Source of the DNA: Gammaproteobacteria bacterium
Lineage (GTDB): Bacteria; Pseudomonadota; Gammaproteobacteria; Steroidobacterales; Steroidobacteraceae
DNA: 5,577 nucleotides
NCBI GenBank assembly: GCA_003165495.1
Contig: PMMB01000079.1
Location: 1 to 5,577 of the forward strand
Direction of reading: 5' to 3'
Shown in pieces: positions 1 through 5,577 of this stretch (its first letter is position 1; every line of letters starts with the position of its first letter). The notes beneath the pieces were generated by a model. The model made no database searches. It saw only the letters and a program-made list of their open reading frames with translations, and had not been told where the DNA came from. Position numbers and translations under genes: made by a program.

Positions 1-1
1 C

Positions 2-889
2 TATCGTCCCGGCGGATTCCATTTCTTCAAGGCGGGTCTGGACGCCGGCGGTAAGGTGAAGGCATTCCGCGATCACTTCGTGTCCTTCGGGGAAGGCGAC
101 AAATTCGCCAACAGTGCGGCGCTGAGTGCCGATGAGTTTCCCGCGAAATTCGTCGCTAACCTCGAGTTCGGTGCGTCGCTCATGCCATTGGGCGCGCCGA
201 CGGGTCCGTTGCGGGCGCCGCGCAGCAACGCCTTAGGGTTCGTATTTCAATCGTTCATCGACGAGATGGCGCATGCGGCGGGCAAGGACCCGCTGCAATT
301 TCGCATCGAGTTGTTGGGCGATCGCCGGGTTCTCGGGAATCCGCCGGGACCGCAGGGGCAGGATCCGGCCTTTGATTCCGGCCGCATGATCGACGTGCTG
401 GTTTCGGTCCGCGAGAAATCAGGGTGGGGCAAGCGCAAATTGCCGAAAGGAACCGGGCAAGGCGTCGCCTTCTATTACAGCCATCTCGGTTATTTCGCCG
501 AGGTCGTGCAGGCGACGGTCGCCGCCGGCGGACGGATCGCGGTGGACAAGGTGTGGGTGGTCGGCGATGTGGGCAGCCAAATCATCAATCCAACGAACGC
601 CGAGAATCAAGTGCAAGGCGCGGCACTCGATGGCATCGGCGAAGCACTGGGTCAAGCGATCACGCTGATCGGTGGCCGAGTCGAGCAAAGCAACTTCGAC
701 GACTTTCCGCTTTTGCGCATGCCTCAGGCACCCCCCATCGCCGTCCATTTTTTGCTGACCAATCACCCGCCGACGGGCATGGGCGAGCCCGCGTTGCCGC
801 CGGTCGTGCCCGCACTCTGCAACGCGATATTCGCGGGAACGGGTGTGCGAATCCGCAGCCTGCCCATCGATCCGAAACTGTTCAGCTAA
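2..889 (+). CDS. Molybdopterin-binding subunit of a xanthine dehydrogenase / isoquinoline 1-oxidoreductase beta-type enzyme (C-terminal part)
   Basis: The frame is open from base 2 to a TAA at 887-889, giving 295 residues. The true start lies left of the window; full members of this family have roughly 700 or more residues. The family hydroxylates N-heterocycles or aldehydes at a molybdenum cofactor and passes electrons to a small 2Fe-2S subunit. Visible landmarks, numbered from the window edge: an RPGGFHFF segment at the edge, a cofactor-pocket segment GAPTGPLRAPRSNALGF at about 64-80 followed by SFIDE, a GYFAEV stretch near 163-168, NQVQGAALDGIGEAL at about 202-216, and GMGEPALPP at about 259-267. 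The Glu of that last motif (about 262) matches the catalytic glutamate of the family. The segment looks intact, with no frameshift. Family assignment is firm. The substrate cannot be told, and the partner 2Fe-2S subunit is not in the window. A GTG at 56-58 is an internal Val codon, not the start. Confidence 0.9.
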   Translation, partial: YRPGGFHFFKAGLDAGGKVKAFRDHFVSFGEGDKFANSAALSADEFPAKFVANLEFGASLMPLGAPTGPLRAPRSNALGFVFQSFIDEMAHAAGKDPLQFRIELLGDRRVLGNPPGPQGQDPAFDSGRMIDVLVSVREKSGWGKRKLPKGTGQGVAFYYSHLGYFAEVVQATVAAGGRIAVDKVWVVGDVGSQIINPTNAENQVQGAALDGIGEALGQAITLIGGRVEQSNFDDFPLLRMPQAPPIAVHFLLTNHPPTGMGEPALPPVVPALCNAIFAGTGVRIRSLPIDPKLFS

Positions 890-906
890 CGCCGCCATTC
901 GCGGCG
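890..906. terminator. GC-only hairpin in the convergent gap, possible bidirectional terminator
   Basis: CGCCGC (890-895) pairs perfectly with GCGGCG (901-906) around a 5-nt loop. This 6-bp stem starts one base after the TAA of the molybdenum enzyme gene and lies 17 bp past the stop of the converging transporter gene. Position favours a transcription end point serving both strands. No T tract follows on either strand, so it does not meet the usual intrinsic-terminator pattern, and it may only be one of several chance palindromes in GC-rich DNA. Confidence 0.35.
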
Positions 907-922
907 ATGGCCGCCGTATTCC

Positions 923-1939
923 TCAGCCGTCGCCGATTTCGCCGGGCGCCATCGCGCCGCCGCCTTCGCGGCGAACCCCGACGCCGTCCGGCGTCATGCC
1001 GCTGCTGCCGTCCTTCAAGCGCTCGGCCGCCACCTGCACGCTTTGCGGTTTGACGAACAGCGCCGAGACCTCAGGGTGAGCGCTGCGAACGCGCGCCTCC
1101 AATTCGACCACGGCCCGCTCGATGTCCGGGGCGCGCAGATAGTCGAAGAAATCGAGGCTCAACGTCGCTATCACATTGCGCGGTGAGAGTTGCACCGTCA
1201 CGATGCTGTTGGCGCTGCACACGCCCGCGATACCGGACGCCGTGCGCAAGATGGCGTCGCTTAATCCGGGATCGGCGCGTTCGCCGATAAGGAGTGCCTT
1301 TGATTCTCTCGCGAGCAATCCCGCCACTCCCGCCAGAATGGCCGCAATGGCCAATGACGCCACGCCATCCCAGCGAGTATCCCCGGTCAGCACGGCCGCG
1401 GCGGTGCCCGCGCCTGCCGCACATAGCCCTAAAATGGCGGCAGAATCCTCGAAAACCACGATGAATGCCGGCGGATCCTTCGAGCGTCGAAACGCTTCCC
1501 ACCAACCCAAAGAGCGCTTAGTGGCGCGGAATGCCCGCATGCCAACCAGCCACGATGCGCCCTCAAATGCCAGCGAGACGGCAAGCACAATGAAGATGAC
1601 CCAAGGCCGCTCGATGGGCATGGGGCGCAACAGGCGATCGACGCCCTCATAAATGGAAACACCCGCCCCCAGAGCGAAGATCAGCAGTGCGACGACGAAG
1701 CTCCAGAAATACAGCTCGCGGCCATAGCCCATGGGATGCACGCGGTCGGCCGGCAGGGCGGAGCGCGCGATCCCGTAGAGCAGCAACACCTCATTGACCG
1801 TGTCGACCAGGGAATGCACCGCCTCGCTCAGCATGGCGGCCGATCCGGTGACCGCGGCGGCTACGAACTTGGTGGCCGCGACCAGCACATTGCCTGCCAG
1901 CGCCGCCCAGACCGCCGCATTGGTGCCGCTCTTCGCCAT
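923..1939 (-). CDS. Cation diffusion facilitator (CDF) family metal transporter, SLC30A9/ZnT9-like type
   Basis: Membrane antiporter of 338 aa, expected to export divalent metal (Zn, or Fe/Mn/Co) from the cytoplasm in exchange for protons. Six hydrophobic segments are visible at about 10-30, 36-58, 78-100, 112-135, 158-185 and 190-212. They are followed by a soluble ferredoxin-like C-terminal domain at about 220-300. Helix 2 carries the CDF signature (SEAVHSLVDT, with H42 and D46 as an HxxxD metal site). The loop HPMGYGRELYFW (68-79) is typical of the group. Helix 5 has FEDSAA (E164, D165) instead of the YiiP-type HxxxD, a pattern I associate with ZnT9-like members. The Met at 1937-1939 is chosen because the first helix begins just after it. 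An in-frame ATG at 1964-1966 would add nine residues, and one at 2036-2038 would overlap htpG. No start has a convincing Shine-Dalgarno. Residues from about 303 form a Gly-rich, low-complexity tail. Metal specificity is unknown. Confidence 0.9.
   Translation of the reverse strand: MAKSGTNAAVWAALAGNVLVAATKFVAAAVTGSAAMLSEAVHSLVDTVNEVLLLYGIARSALPADRVHPMGYGRELYFWSFVVALLIFALGAGVSIYEGVDRLLRPMPIERPWVIFIVLAVSLAFEGASWLVGMRAFRATKRSLGWWEAFRRSKDPPAFIVVFEDSAAILGLCAAGAGTAAAVLTGDTRWDGVASLAIAAILAGVAGLLARESKALLIGERADPGLSDAILRTASGIAGVCSANSIVTVQLSPRNVIATLSLDFFDYLRAPDIERAVVELEARVRSAHPEVSALFVKPQSVQVAAERLKDGSSGMTPDGVGVRREGGGAMAPGEIGDG
945..995. repeat. Run of three short inverted repeats in the 3' end of the CDF gene
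   Basis: Three perfect GC-rich stems lie almost end to end. GGCGC/GCGCC spans 945-958 (5 bp, 4-nt loop), CGCCGC/GCGGCG spans 958-973 (6 bp, loop CTTC), and GACGCC/GGCGTC spans 980-995 (6 bp, loop GTCC). The middle stem is identical to the stem at 890-906. All three fall within codons for the Gly-rich C-terminal tail of the transporter, beyond the conserved fold. They could be a degenerate REP-like element, an RNA structure at the 3' end of the transcript, or chance in GC-rich sequence. Confidence 0.4.
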
Positions 1940-1968
1940 CTTGAAATTTGCGATCCTGCCCCCCATTA
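1940..1968 (+). promoter_or_regulatory. Sigma-32 (RpoH) heat-shock promoter for htpG
   Basis: CTTGAAA at 1940-1946 and CCCCATTA at 1961-1968, separated by 14 nt, match the known RpoH -35 (CTTGAAA) and -10 (CCCCATNT) elements at every informative position, with spacing in the accepted range. Transcription would start near 1975, leaving a leader of about 48 nt before the htpG ATG at 2023. htpG is a classic RpoH target in proteobacteria, so context supports the call. The -35 element abuts the chosen start codon of the divergent CDF gene (1937-1939). The -10 element, read on the minus strand, contains another in-frame ATG (1964-1966). Confidence 0.85.
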
Positions 1969-2015
1969 CAGTCGAGGAAAACCCCTTAAGCTGCCCGCAG
2001 AACGACCATACATTG

Positions 2016-2020
2016 TAAGG
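2016..2020 (+). promoter_or_regulatory. Weak, closely spaced ribosome binding site of htpG
   Basis: TAAGG is the only purine-rich anti-16S match just upstream of the htpG ATG and leaves only 2 nt of spacing, shorter than normal. It could pair with CCTTA at 1984-1988 in the same leader. The start at 2023 rests on homology, because the N-terminus aligns with known HtpG starts, rather than on this site. Confidence 0.4.
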
Positions 2021-2022
2021 CC

Positions 2023-3900
2023 ATGACGACCGAAACACAGCCGCAGATCAAAGAGTTCCAAGCCGAAACCAAGCAAGTATTGCGATTGGTGATCCACTCG
2101 ATGTATTCGCACAAGGAGATTTTCTTGCGCGAACTGATTTCCAACGCCTCGGATGCCTGCGAGAAACTGCGCTTCGAGGCGCTCGCCAAGCCCGATCTAT
2201 TGGGCGCGGACACTCTCTCGGTCAGGCTGGTGCCGGACGCCGCGGCCGGCACCCTGTCCATCAAGGACAACGGCGTCGGCATGAGCGAGGCCGAAGTGAT
2301 CGACAATCTCGGCACCATCGCGCGCTCCGGCACCAAGAGATTCTTGGAAACCTTGAGCGGGGATTCCGCCAAGGACGCGCAGCTGATCGGTCAGTTCGGC
2401 GTCGGTTTCTATTCGGCCTTCATCGTCGCCGACAAGGTCACGGTGCTCACGAAGCGCACTGACACGCCCGCGGTCCTCTGGGACTCGGACGGCGAAGGCC
2501 AATACCAGATCCAAGCCGACGACAAGCCGGATCGCGGCACCGAAGTGATCTTGCATCTGCGCGATGAGGACAAGGAATTTCTGGAGCCGGCGCGCCTTCG
2601 CCAATTGGTGCGCAAGTACTCGGATCACTTGAGCATACCCATTATCTTGAAATCGGGCGAGACCGAAGAGACCGTCAACCAGGCCAAGGCGTTCTGGACG
2701 CGCCCCAAATCCGAACTCAACGATGAGGACTACCAGGCGTTCTACAAACACATTACCCACGACTCCGAGGGCGCACGCGTTTGGGCGCACAACAAGGTCG
2801 AAGGCAACATTGAATATACCTCGCTGCTGTACCTGCCCAAGCGCGCGCCGTTCGATTTATTCGAGCGCGAGCAGAAGGGCGGCATTCAGCTCTACGTCAA
2901 GCGCGTATTCATCATGGACAAGGCGGCGGAATTGCTGCCGCCGTGGTTGCGCTTCATGCGTGGACTCGTCGACACGGCCGACCTGCCCCTGAATGTGTCG
3001 CGCGAACTGCTGCAGAACAATCGCACCGTCGAGAAAATCAAGTCCGCGCTGGTCAAGCGCTCGCTGGACTTGCTCGAGGACTTGGCGGCAAACAAGCCGG
3101 AGGAATACGCGGAATTTTGGAAGACCTTCGGCGTGGTGCTGAAGGAAGGCATCATCGAGGACCTGGGCCAAAAGGAGCGCATCGCGAAGCTGCTGCGCTT
3201 TCACTCCACCGCCGCGGCCGGCGATGCCCCCGAGGCGACGCTCGAACAGTACGTCTCGCGCATGAAGACCGACCAGAAGGCCATTTATTATTTGACCGCC
3301 GACACGCTTGCCGCCGCGCGCAACAGTCCGCATCTGGAAGGATTTCGCGCCTCGGGGCTGGAAGTGCTGCTGCTCATCGATCGCATCGACGAGTGGGTCG
3401 CCGGCCATCTGCACGAGTTCGAAGGCAAGACACTCGCGAATGTCGCGAGCAGCGCTGCCGACGTAGCATCCGCCATTGAAACGCCGGAAAAAGCCGCTGC
3501 TGAATCGGCCTTCAAAGACACCACGGAGCGCCTCGGCAAGATCTTGTTGGGCAAGATCGCGAGCGCCCAAGTGTCCGCCCGTCTGACCGATTCGCCCGCG
3601 GTTCTGGTCGCGGGAGAATTCGGCGTGAGCTTGCGGATGGGCCGCATTCTCAAACAAGCAGGCCAGAACAATCCGTTTGCCACGCTGCCGATTCTCGAGT
3701 TGAACCCGAAACACCCTTTGGTCCTGCGCCTCAGGGACACCAAAGATGAGGCGACTTTCGCGGATCTGGCCCATGTGCTGTACGACCAGGCAATGCTGGC
3801 GGAAGGCGGCGAACTGGATGACCCGGCGATCTTTGTTCGCCGCGTCAATCGGCTCATTGTGGAAGGCTTCGCCGCACAGCCTAAAATCATTTTGAGCTGA
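2023..3900 (+). CDS. htpG: Molecular chaperone HtpG (bacterial Hsp90)
   Basis: ATP-dependent cytoplasmic chaperone that acts as a dimer and remodels client proteins, often with DnaK. Its 625 aa is almost exactly the length of E. coli HtpG. The N-terminal GHKL ATPase domain (about 1-225) shows ELISNASDA (36-44, with catalytic Glu E37 and Mg-binding N41), DNGVGM (82-87, with adenine-binding D82), a lid segment near GTIARSGTKRF (97-107), GQFGVGF (123-129) and GTEVILHL (172-179). The middle domain carries LPLNVSRELLQ (321-331), whose R328 corresponds to the Arg that contacts the ATP gamma-phosphate. The C-terminal dimerisation domain runs from about 500 to the end. There is no charged linker or MEEVD tail, as expected for a bacterial Hsp90. 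The gene sits under a sigma-32 promoter, and the next gene starts 2 nt after its TGA, so the two are very likely co-transcribed. It appears intact. Confidence 0.98.
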   Translation: MTTETQPQIKEFQAETKQVLRLVIHSMYSHKEIFLRELISNASDACEKLRFEALAKPDLLGADTLSVRLVPDAAAGTLSIKDNGVGMSEAEVIDNLGTIARSGTKRFLETLSGDSAKDAQLIGQFGVGFYSAFIVADKVTVLTKRTDTPAVLWDSDGEGQYQIQADDKPDRGTEVILHLRDEDKEFLEPARLRQLVRKYSDHLSIPIILKSGETEETVNQAKAFWTRPKSELNDEDYQAFYKHITHDSEGARVWAHNKVEGNIEYTSLLYLPKRAPFDLFEREQKGGIQLYVKRVFIMDKAAELLPPWLRFMRGLVDTADLPLNVSRELLQNNRTVEKIKSALVKRSLDLLEDLAANKPEEYAEFWKTFGVVLKEGIIEDLGQKERIAKLLRFHSTAAAGDAPEATLEQYVSRMKTDQKAIYYLTADTLAAARNSPHLEGFRASGLEVLLLIDRIDEWVAGHLHEFEGKTLANVASSAADVASAIETPEKAAAESAFKDTTERLGKILLGKIASAQVSARLTDSPAVLVAGEFGVSLRMGRILKQAGQNNPFATLPILELNPKHPLVLRLRDTKDEATFADLAHVLYDQAMLAEGGELDDPAIFVRRVNRLIVEGFAAQPKIILS

Positions 3901-3902
3901 GC

Positions 3903-4886
3903 ATGCTGACACCGCAGTGGGTTTCCGCCAACCACGACGCGTCGTTGCTCGACGCATATTCCGGCGCGGTGATCGGCGCTTTGGAGCGAGTGGCGCCGGC
4001 GGTAACGTTCATCGAGGTCGTGCATGCTCCCGCGCCCGCAGCTCGTGTGCGCGGCACCGGTTCGGGATTCCTATTCACTCCTGACGGCTATCTCTTGACC
4101 AACAGCCACGTGGTTCAGGGGTCGGTTGAGGTCACGGTGCGATTGAATGACGATACCCGCTTCAGCGCCGACCTGGTCGGAAACGATCCTGACTCGGACT
4201 TGGCGGTGCTGCGAATCGGCTCGCCCAGCGCTCTGCCCTACGTGGAGTTCGGCGATTCCGCCGCCTTAAGGGTGGGACAAGTAGCCATCGCCATCGGCAA
4301 TCCGCTCGGATACTCCAAGACCGTGACGACGGGCGTCGTCTCGGCGCTCGGGCGCACGCTGCGCGCCACCTCCGGCAGGCTCATGCACGATGTCATCCAA
4401 ACAGACGCCGCGCTCAATCCGGGAAATTCCGGCGGCCCGCTGGTCGACTCCAAGGGGAGGGTGATCGGCGTCAATACCGCTATGATCCCGCAAGCCCAGG
4501 CGATTTGTTTTGCCACGGGAATCAACACTGCAAAATGGGTCATTGGCCAGTTGTTCGCACACGGTCGGGTGCGCCGCGCCTATATCGGTGTTTCCGGTGC
4601 GACCGTGCCGATTGCCACGCGCGTGGTGCGGCATTTCGGATTGCAGAGTTCCACCGCCGTGCATGTCTTGGAACTGGTGCCGGGCAGTCCGGCGGCCGAA
4701 GCGGGCGTCGAGTCCGGCGATCGCATGATTGCGCTCGACGGTGTGCCCGTCGATGGGATCGACGGTCTACAGCGCCTGCTCGACGCCGGTTGGATTGGCC
4801 GCGATTGCGAGTTGCAGTTACTGCGCAGATCGAGTGTGATTCGTGTGAAAATTCGACCCATCGAATTGCCCATGCGCGACGCGTGA
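3903..4886 (+). CDS. Deg/HtrA-like (S1C) serine protease with one PDZ domain and no signal peptide
   Basis: Trypsin-fold serine protease of 327 aa. The catalytic triad is complete: H69 in TNSHVV, D99 in DSDLAVL and S176 in GNSGGP. The protease domain spans about 50-215. A single PDZ domain follows (about 226-318), including YIGV and the segment around VPGSPAAEAGVESGD, and would bind exposed C-termini or hydrophobic peptides. Classical DegP/DegS proteins are periplasmic, but this N-terminus has no hydrophobic segment or signal peptide. The start cannot move upstream: an in-frame TAA lies at 3882-3884 and no ATG, GTG or TTG start codon lies between it and 3903. The ATG is 2 nt after the htpG stop, with only a weak GAG (3894-3896) as ribosome site, which suggests translational coupling to htpG. 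A role in degrading misfolded cytoplasmic protein under heat stress is inferred. The family is certain; location and substrates are not. Confidence 0.92.
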   Translation: MLTPQWVSANHDASLLDAYSGAVIGALERVAPAVTFIEVVHAPAPAARVRGTGSGFLFTPDGYLLTNSHVVQGSVEVTVRLNDDTRFSADLVGNDPDSDLAVLRIGSPSALPYVEFGDSAALRVGQVAIAIGNPLGYSKTVTTGVVSALGRTLRATSGRLMHDVIQTDAALNPGNSGGPLVDSKGRVIGVNTAMIPQAQAICFATGINTAKWVIGQLFAHGRVRRAYIGVSGATVPIATRVVRHFGLQSSTAVHVLELVPGSPAAEAGVESGDRMIALDGVPVDGIDGLQRLLDAGWIGRDCELQLLRRSSVIRVKIRPIELPMRDA

Positions 4887-4907
4887 GATTCGACGCGCGC
4901 CAGAATC

Positions 4908-4913
4908 AAGGAG
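4908..4913 (+). promoter_or_regulatory. Strong Shine-Dalgarno that fixes the start of the DsbA-like gene
   Basis: AAGGAG is followed by an 8-nt spacer and the ATG at 4922. This is the best ribosome binding site in the window. It shows that translation begins at 4922, although the frame is open far upstream inside the protease gene. It also means this third gene has its own initiation site and need not be coupled to the protease. Confidence 0.8.
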
Positions 4914-4921
4914 TCGCTTCA

Positions 4922-5473
4922 ATGAGTCCGCTATCCCACCCGATCAGCTTGGCGGTGCCCCCGGAACCCACTGACCATCTGCAGGGCTCGCCGCACGCGC
5001 GGGTTACGCTGGTCGAATACGGCGACTTCGAATGTCCCAGTTGTAAAGTCGCGGCCACCACGCCGAAGCTGTTGCTGGAGCGATTTCCCAACAAGGTTCG
5101 TTTCATATTCCGACACTTCCCGCTTCAGGAAGCTCATCCGCATGCGCTGATGGCGGCCGAGGTCGCCGAGGCCGCGGCGGCGCAAGAGAAGTTTTGGCCG
5201 ATGCATGATGTGCTGTTCCACAACCAAGCGCACCTCAAGGACAAGGACTTGCATCGCTATGCGGTGGACTTAGGTTTGGATCTGGCGCGCTATACCGCGG
5301 AAATGGACGATCACATCTACTTGCAGAAGGTGCGCGAACACATCGAGGGTGCGCGCCGCAGCCATATTCGTGCAACGCCGACTTTCTTCGTCGACGGCAT
5401 CGTGCAGGACATCTCCTTCGGCATGAAGGCGCTGCACGATGCGGTGGCGACCGCCGTGGCACGCGGCGGTTAA
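4922..5473 (+). CDS. DsbA-family thioredoxin-like thiol oxidoreductase (short, no signal peptide)
   Basis: Protein of 183 aa with a thioredoxin fold and helical insert. LVEYGDFECPSCK (30-42) carries the active-site C38-P-S-C41, and ATPTFFVDG (151-159) supplies the cis-proline (P153) that faces the CxxC. The region 60-100 (FRHFPLQEAHPHA, then FWPMHDVLF) is typical of the DsbA-like thioredoxin_4 group, including the domain sometimes fused to NhaA antiporters. The N-terminus has no signal peptide, so the protein is probably cytoplasmic. It would then act as a disulfide reductase or isomerase, or in oxidative stress defence, rather than as a periplasmic oxidase. It follows the protease gene by 35 bp on the same strand, so a shared heat-inducible transcript is plausible. 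The start is set by a strong ribosome binding site. The partner protein and redox direction cannot be read from the sequence. Confidence 0.9.
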   Translation: MSPLSHPISLAVPPEPTDHLQGSPHARVTLVEYGDFECPSCKVAATTPKLLLERFPNKVRFIFRHFPLQEAHPHALMAAEVAEAAAAQEKFWPMHDVLFHNQAHLKDKDLHRYAVDLGLDLARYTAEMDDHIYLQKVREHIEGARRSHIRATPTFFVDGIVQDISFGMKALHDAVATAVARGG

Positions 5474-5482
5474 GAATCGCGC

Positions 5483-5496
5483 GCGCCTCCCGGCGC
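5483..5496. terminator. Small GC hairpin after the DsbA-like gene, weak terminator candidate
   Basis: GCGCC (5483-5487) pairs with GGCGC (5492-5496) around a TCCC loop, 10 nt after the stop of the DsbA-like gene. Only CGCATTT follows, so there is no proper T tract. It lies in a 29-bp gap between that gene and a likely converging gene, where a terminator is expected. The stem is short and the call is tentative. Confidence 0.3.
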
Positions 5497-5502
5497 CGCA
5501 TT

Positions 5503-5577
5503 TCAGGGGGCGCAGTTCGGGCAACCCTGCGCCAGCCGATAGGGCTGCAGCCACTCGTCGACTTGCGCCAGAGCGCG
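5503..5577 (-). CDS. C-terminal end of an unidentified minus-strand gene (partial)
   Basis: Read on the minus strand from the right edge, 24 codons run to a TGA (complement of 5503-5505). The peptide is RALAQVDEWLQPYRLAQGC followed by PNCAP. Most third codon positions are G or C, as in the neighbouring real genes, and a converging gene would leave a sensible 29-bp gap to the DsbA-like gene. The final residues hold a CxxC pair (GCPNC). I do not recognise the family from so short a tail. It may be a chance open frame. Confidence 0.45.
   Translation of the reverse strand, partial: RALAQVDEWLQPYRLAQGCPNCAP

Noticed and set aside
56..58. GTG as the start of the first gene
   Set aside because: The frame is open to the window edge, and the upstream residues match the same family, so this is an internal codon of a truncated gene.
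424..1053. Plus-strand open frame of 209 codons across the end of the molybdenum enzyme and into the CDF gene
   Set aside because: It is Arg-rich with no domain, and is out of frame with and overlaps two well-supported genes.
1176..1652. Plus-strand open frame of 158 codons opposite the CDF gene
   Set aside because: The minus-strand frame carries clear transmembrane helices and CDF motifs. The plus-strand translation is low-information shadow sequence.
2012..2017. TACAAT on the minus strand as a sigma-70 -10 box for the CDF gene
   Set aside because: The hexamer is good, but no acceptable -35 lies 16-18 nt upstream. The sequence there, inside htpG, reads about CTGTGT.
2002..2031. Direct repeat ACGACC at 2002-2007 and 2026-2031 as an operator around the htpG start
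   Set aside because: Six bases with no symmetry, and the second copy is within codons for HtpG residues 2-3. Chance is sufficient.
2857..3957. Long minus-strand open frame of 366 codons opposite htpG, and a similar one at 3288-4025
   Set aside because: htpG is unmistakable on the plus strand. Long antisense frames are common in GC-rich genes, and these translations show no recognisable domain.
4505..4921. In-frame upstream extension of the DsbA-like gene into the protease gene
   Set aside because: The extension is Arg-rich, Cys-containing out-of-frame protease sequence. The strong AAGGAG at 4908-4913 and homology place the start at 4922. It is not a fusion.

Overview
The window looks like chromosomal DNA of a GC-rich proteobacterium. 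The htpG sequence and a sequence-perfect RpoH (sigma-32) type promoter point to Proteobacteria. Gammaproteobacteria is my best guess, but I cannot fix a genus. Coding density is very high and no stretch over 300 bases lacks a gene. I see no tRNA, rRNA, CRISPR array, insertion sequence, phage gene or toxin-antitoxin pair.

Layout. (1) 2-889 (+) is the C-terminal 295 residues of a molybdenum hydroxylase large subunit of the xanthine dehydrogenase / isoquinoline 1-oxidoreductase beta type, cut by the left edge. (2) It converges on a cation diffusion facilitator transporter on the minus strand (1939-923). The junction and the transporter's 3' end (about 890-995) are packed with short GC-only inverted repeats. 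(3) A short divergent gap separates the transporter from htpG (2023-3900, +) and holds a sigma-32 promoter at 1940-1968. (4) Two nucleotides after htpG comes a one-PDZ Deg/HtrA-like serine protease (3903-4886) that lacks a signal peptide. (5) After 35 bp and a strong Shine-Dalgarno comes a short DsbA-like thiol oxidoreductase with a CPSC motif (4922-5473), also without a signal peptide. (6) The right edge probably holds the last 24 codons of an unidentified minus-strand gene (5503-5577).

How the genes work together. htpG, the protease and the DsbA-like gene are co-directional and tightly spaced downstream of one heat-shock promoter. They read as a compact protein-quality-control operon of chaperone, protease and thiol redox protein, with all three products predicted to be cytoplasmic. 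The co-regulation and cytoplasmic placement are inferences from sequence. The molybdenum enzyme and the metal transporter look like unrelated neighbours. I found no clearly new biological system. The most notable points are the heat-shock promoter overlapping the transporter's start region and the cytoplasmic-looking Deg protease locked behind htpG.
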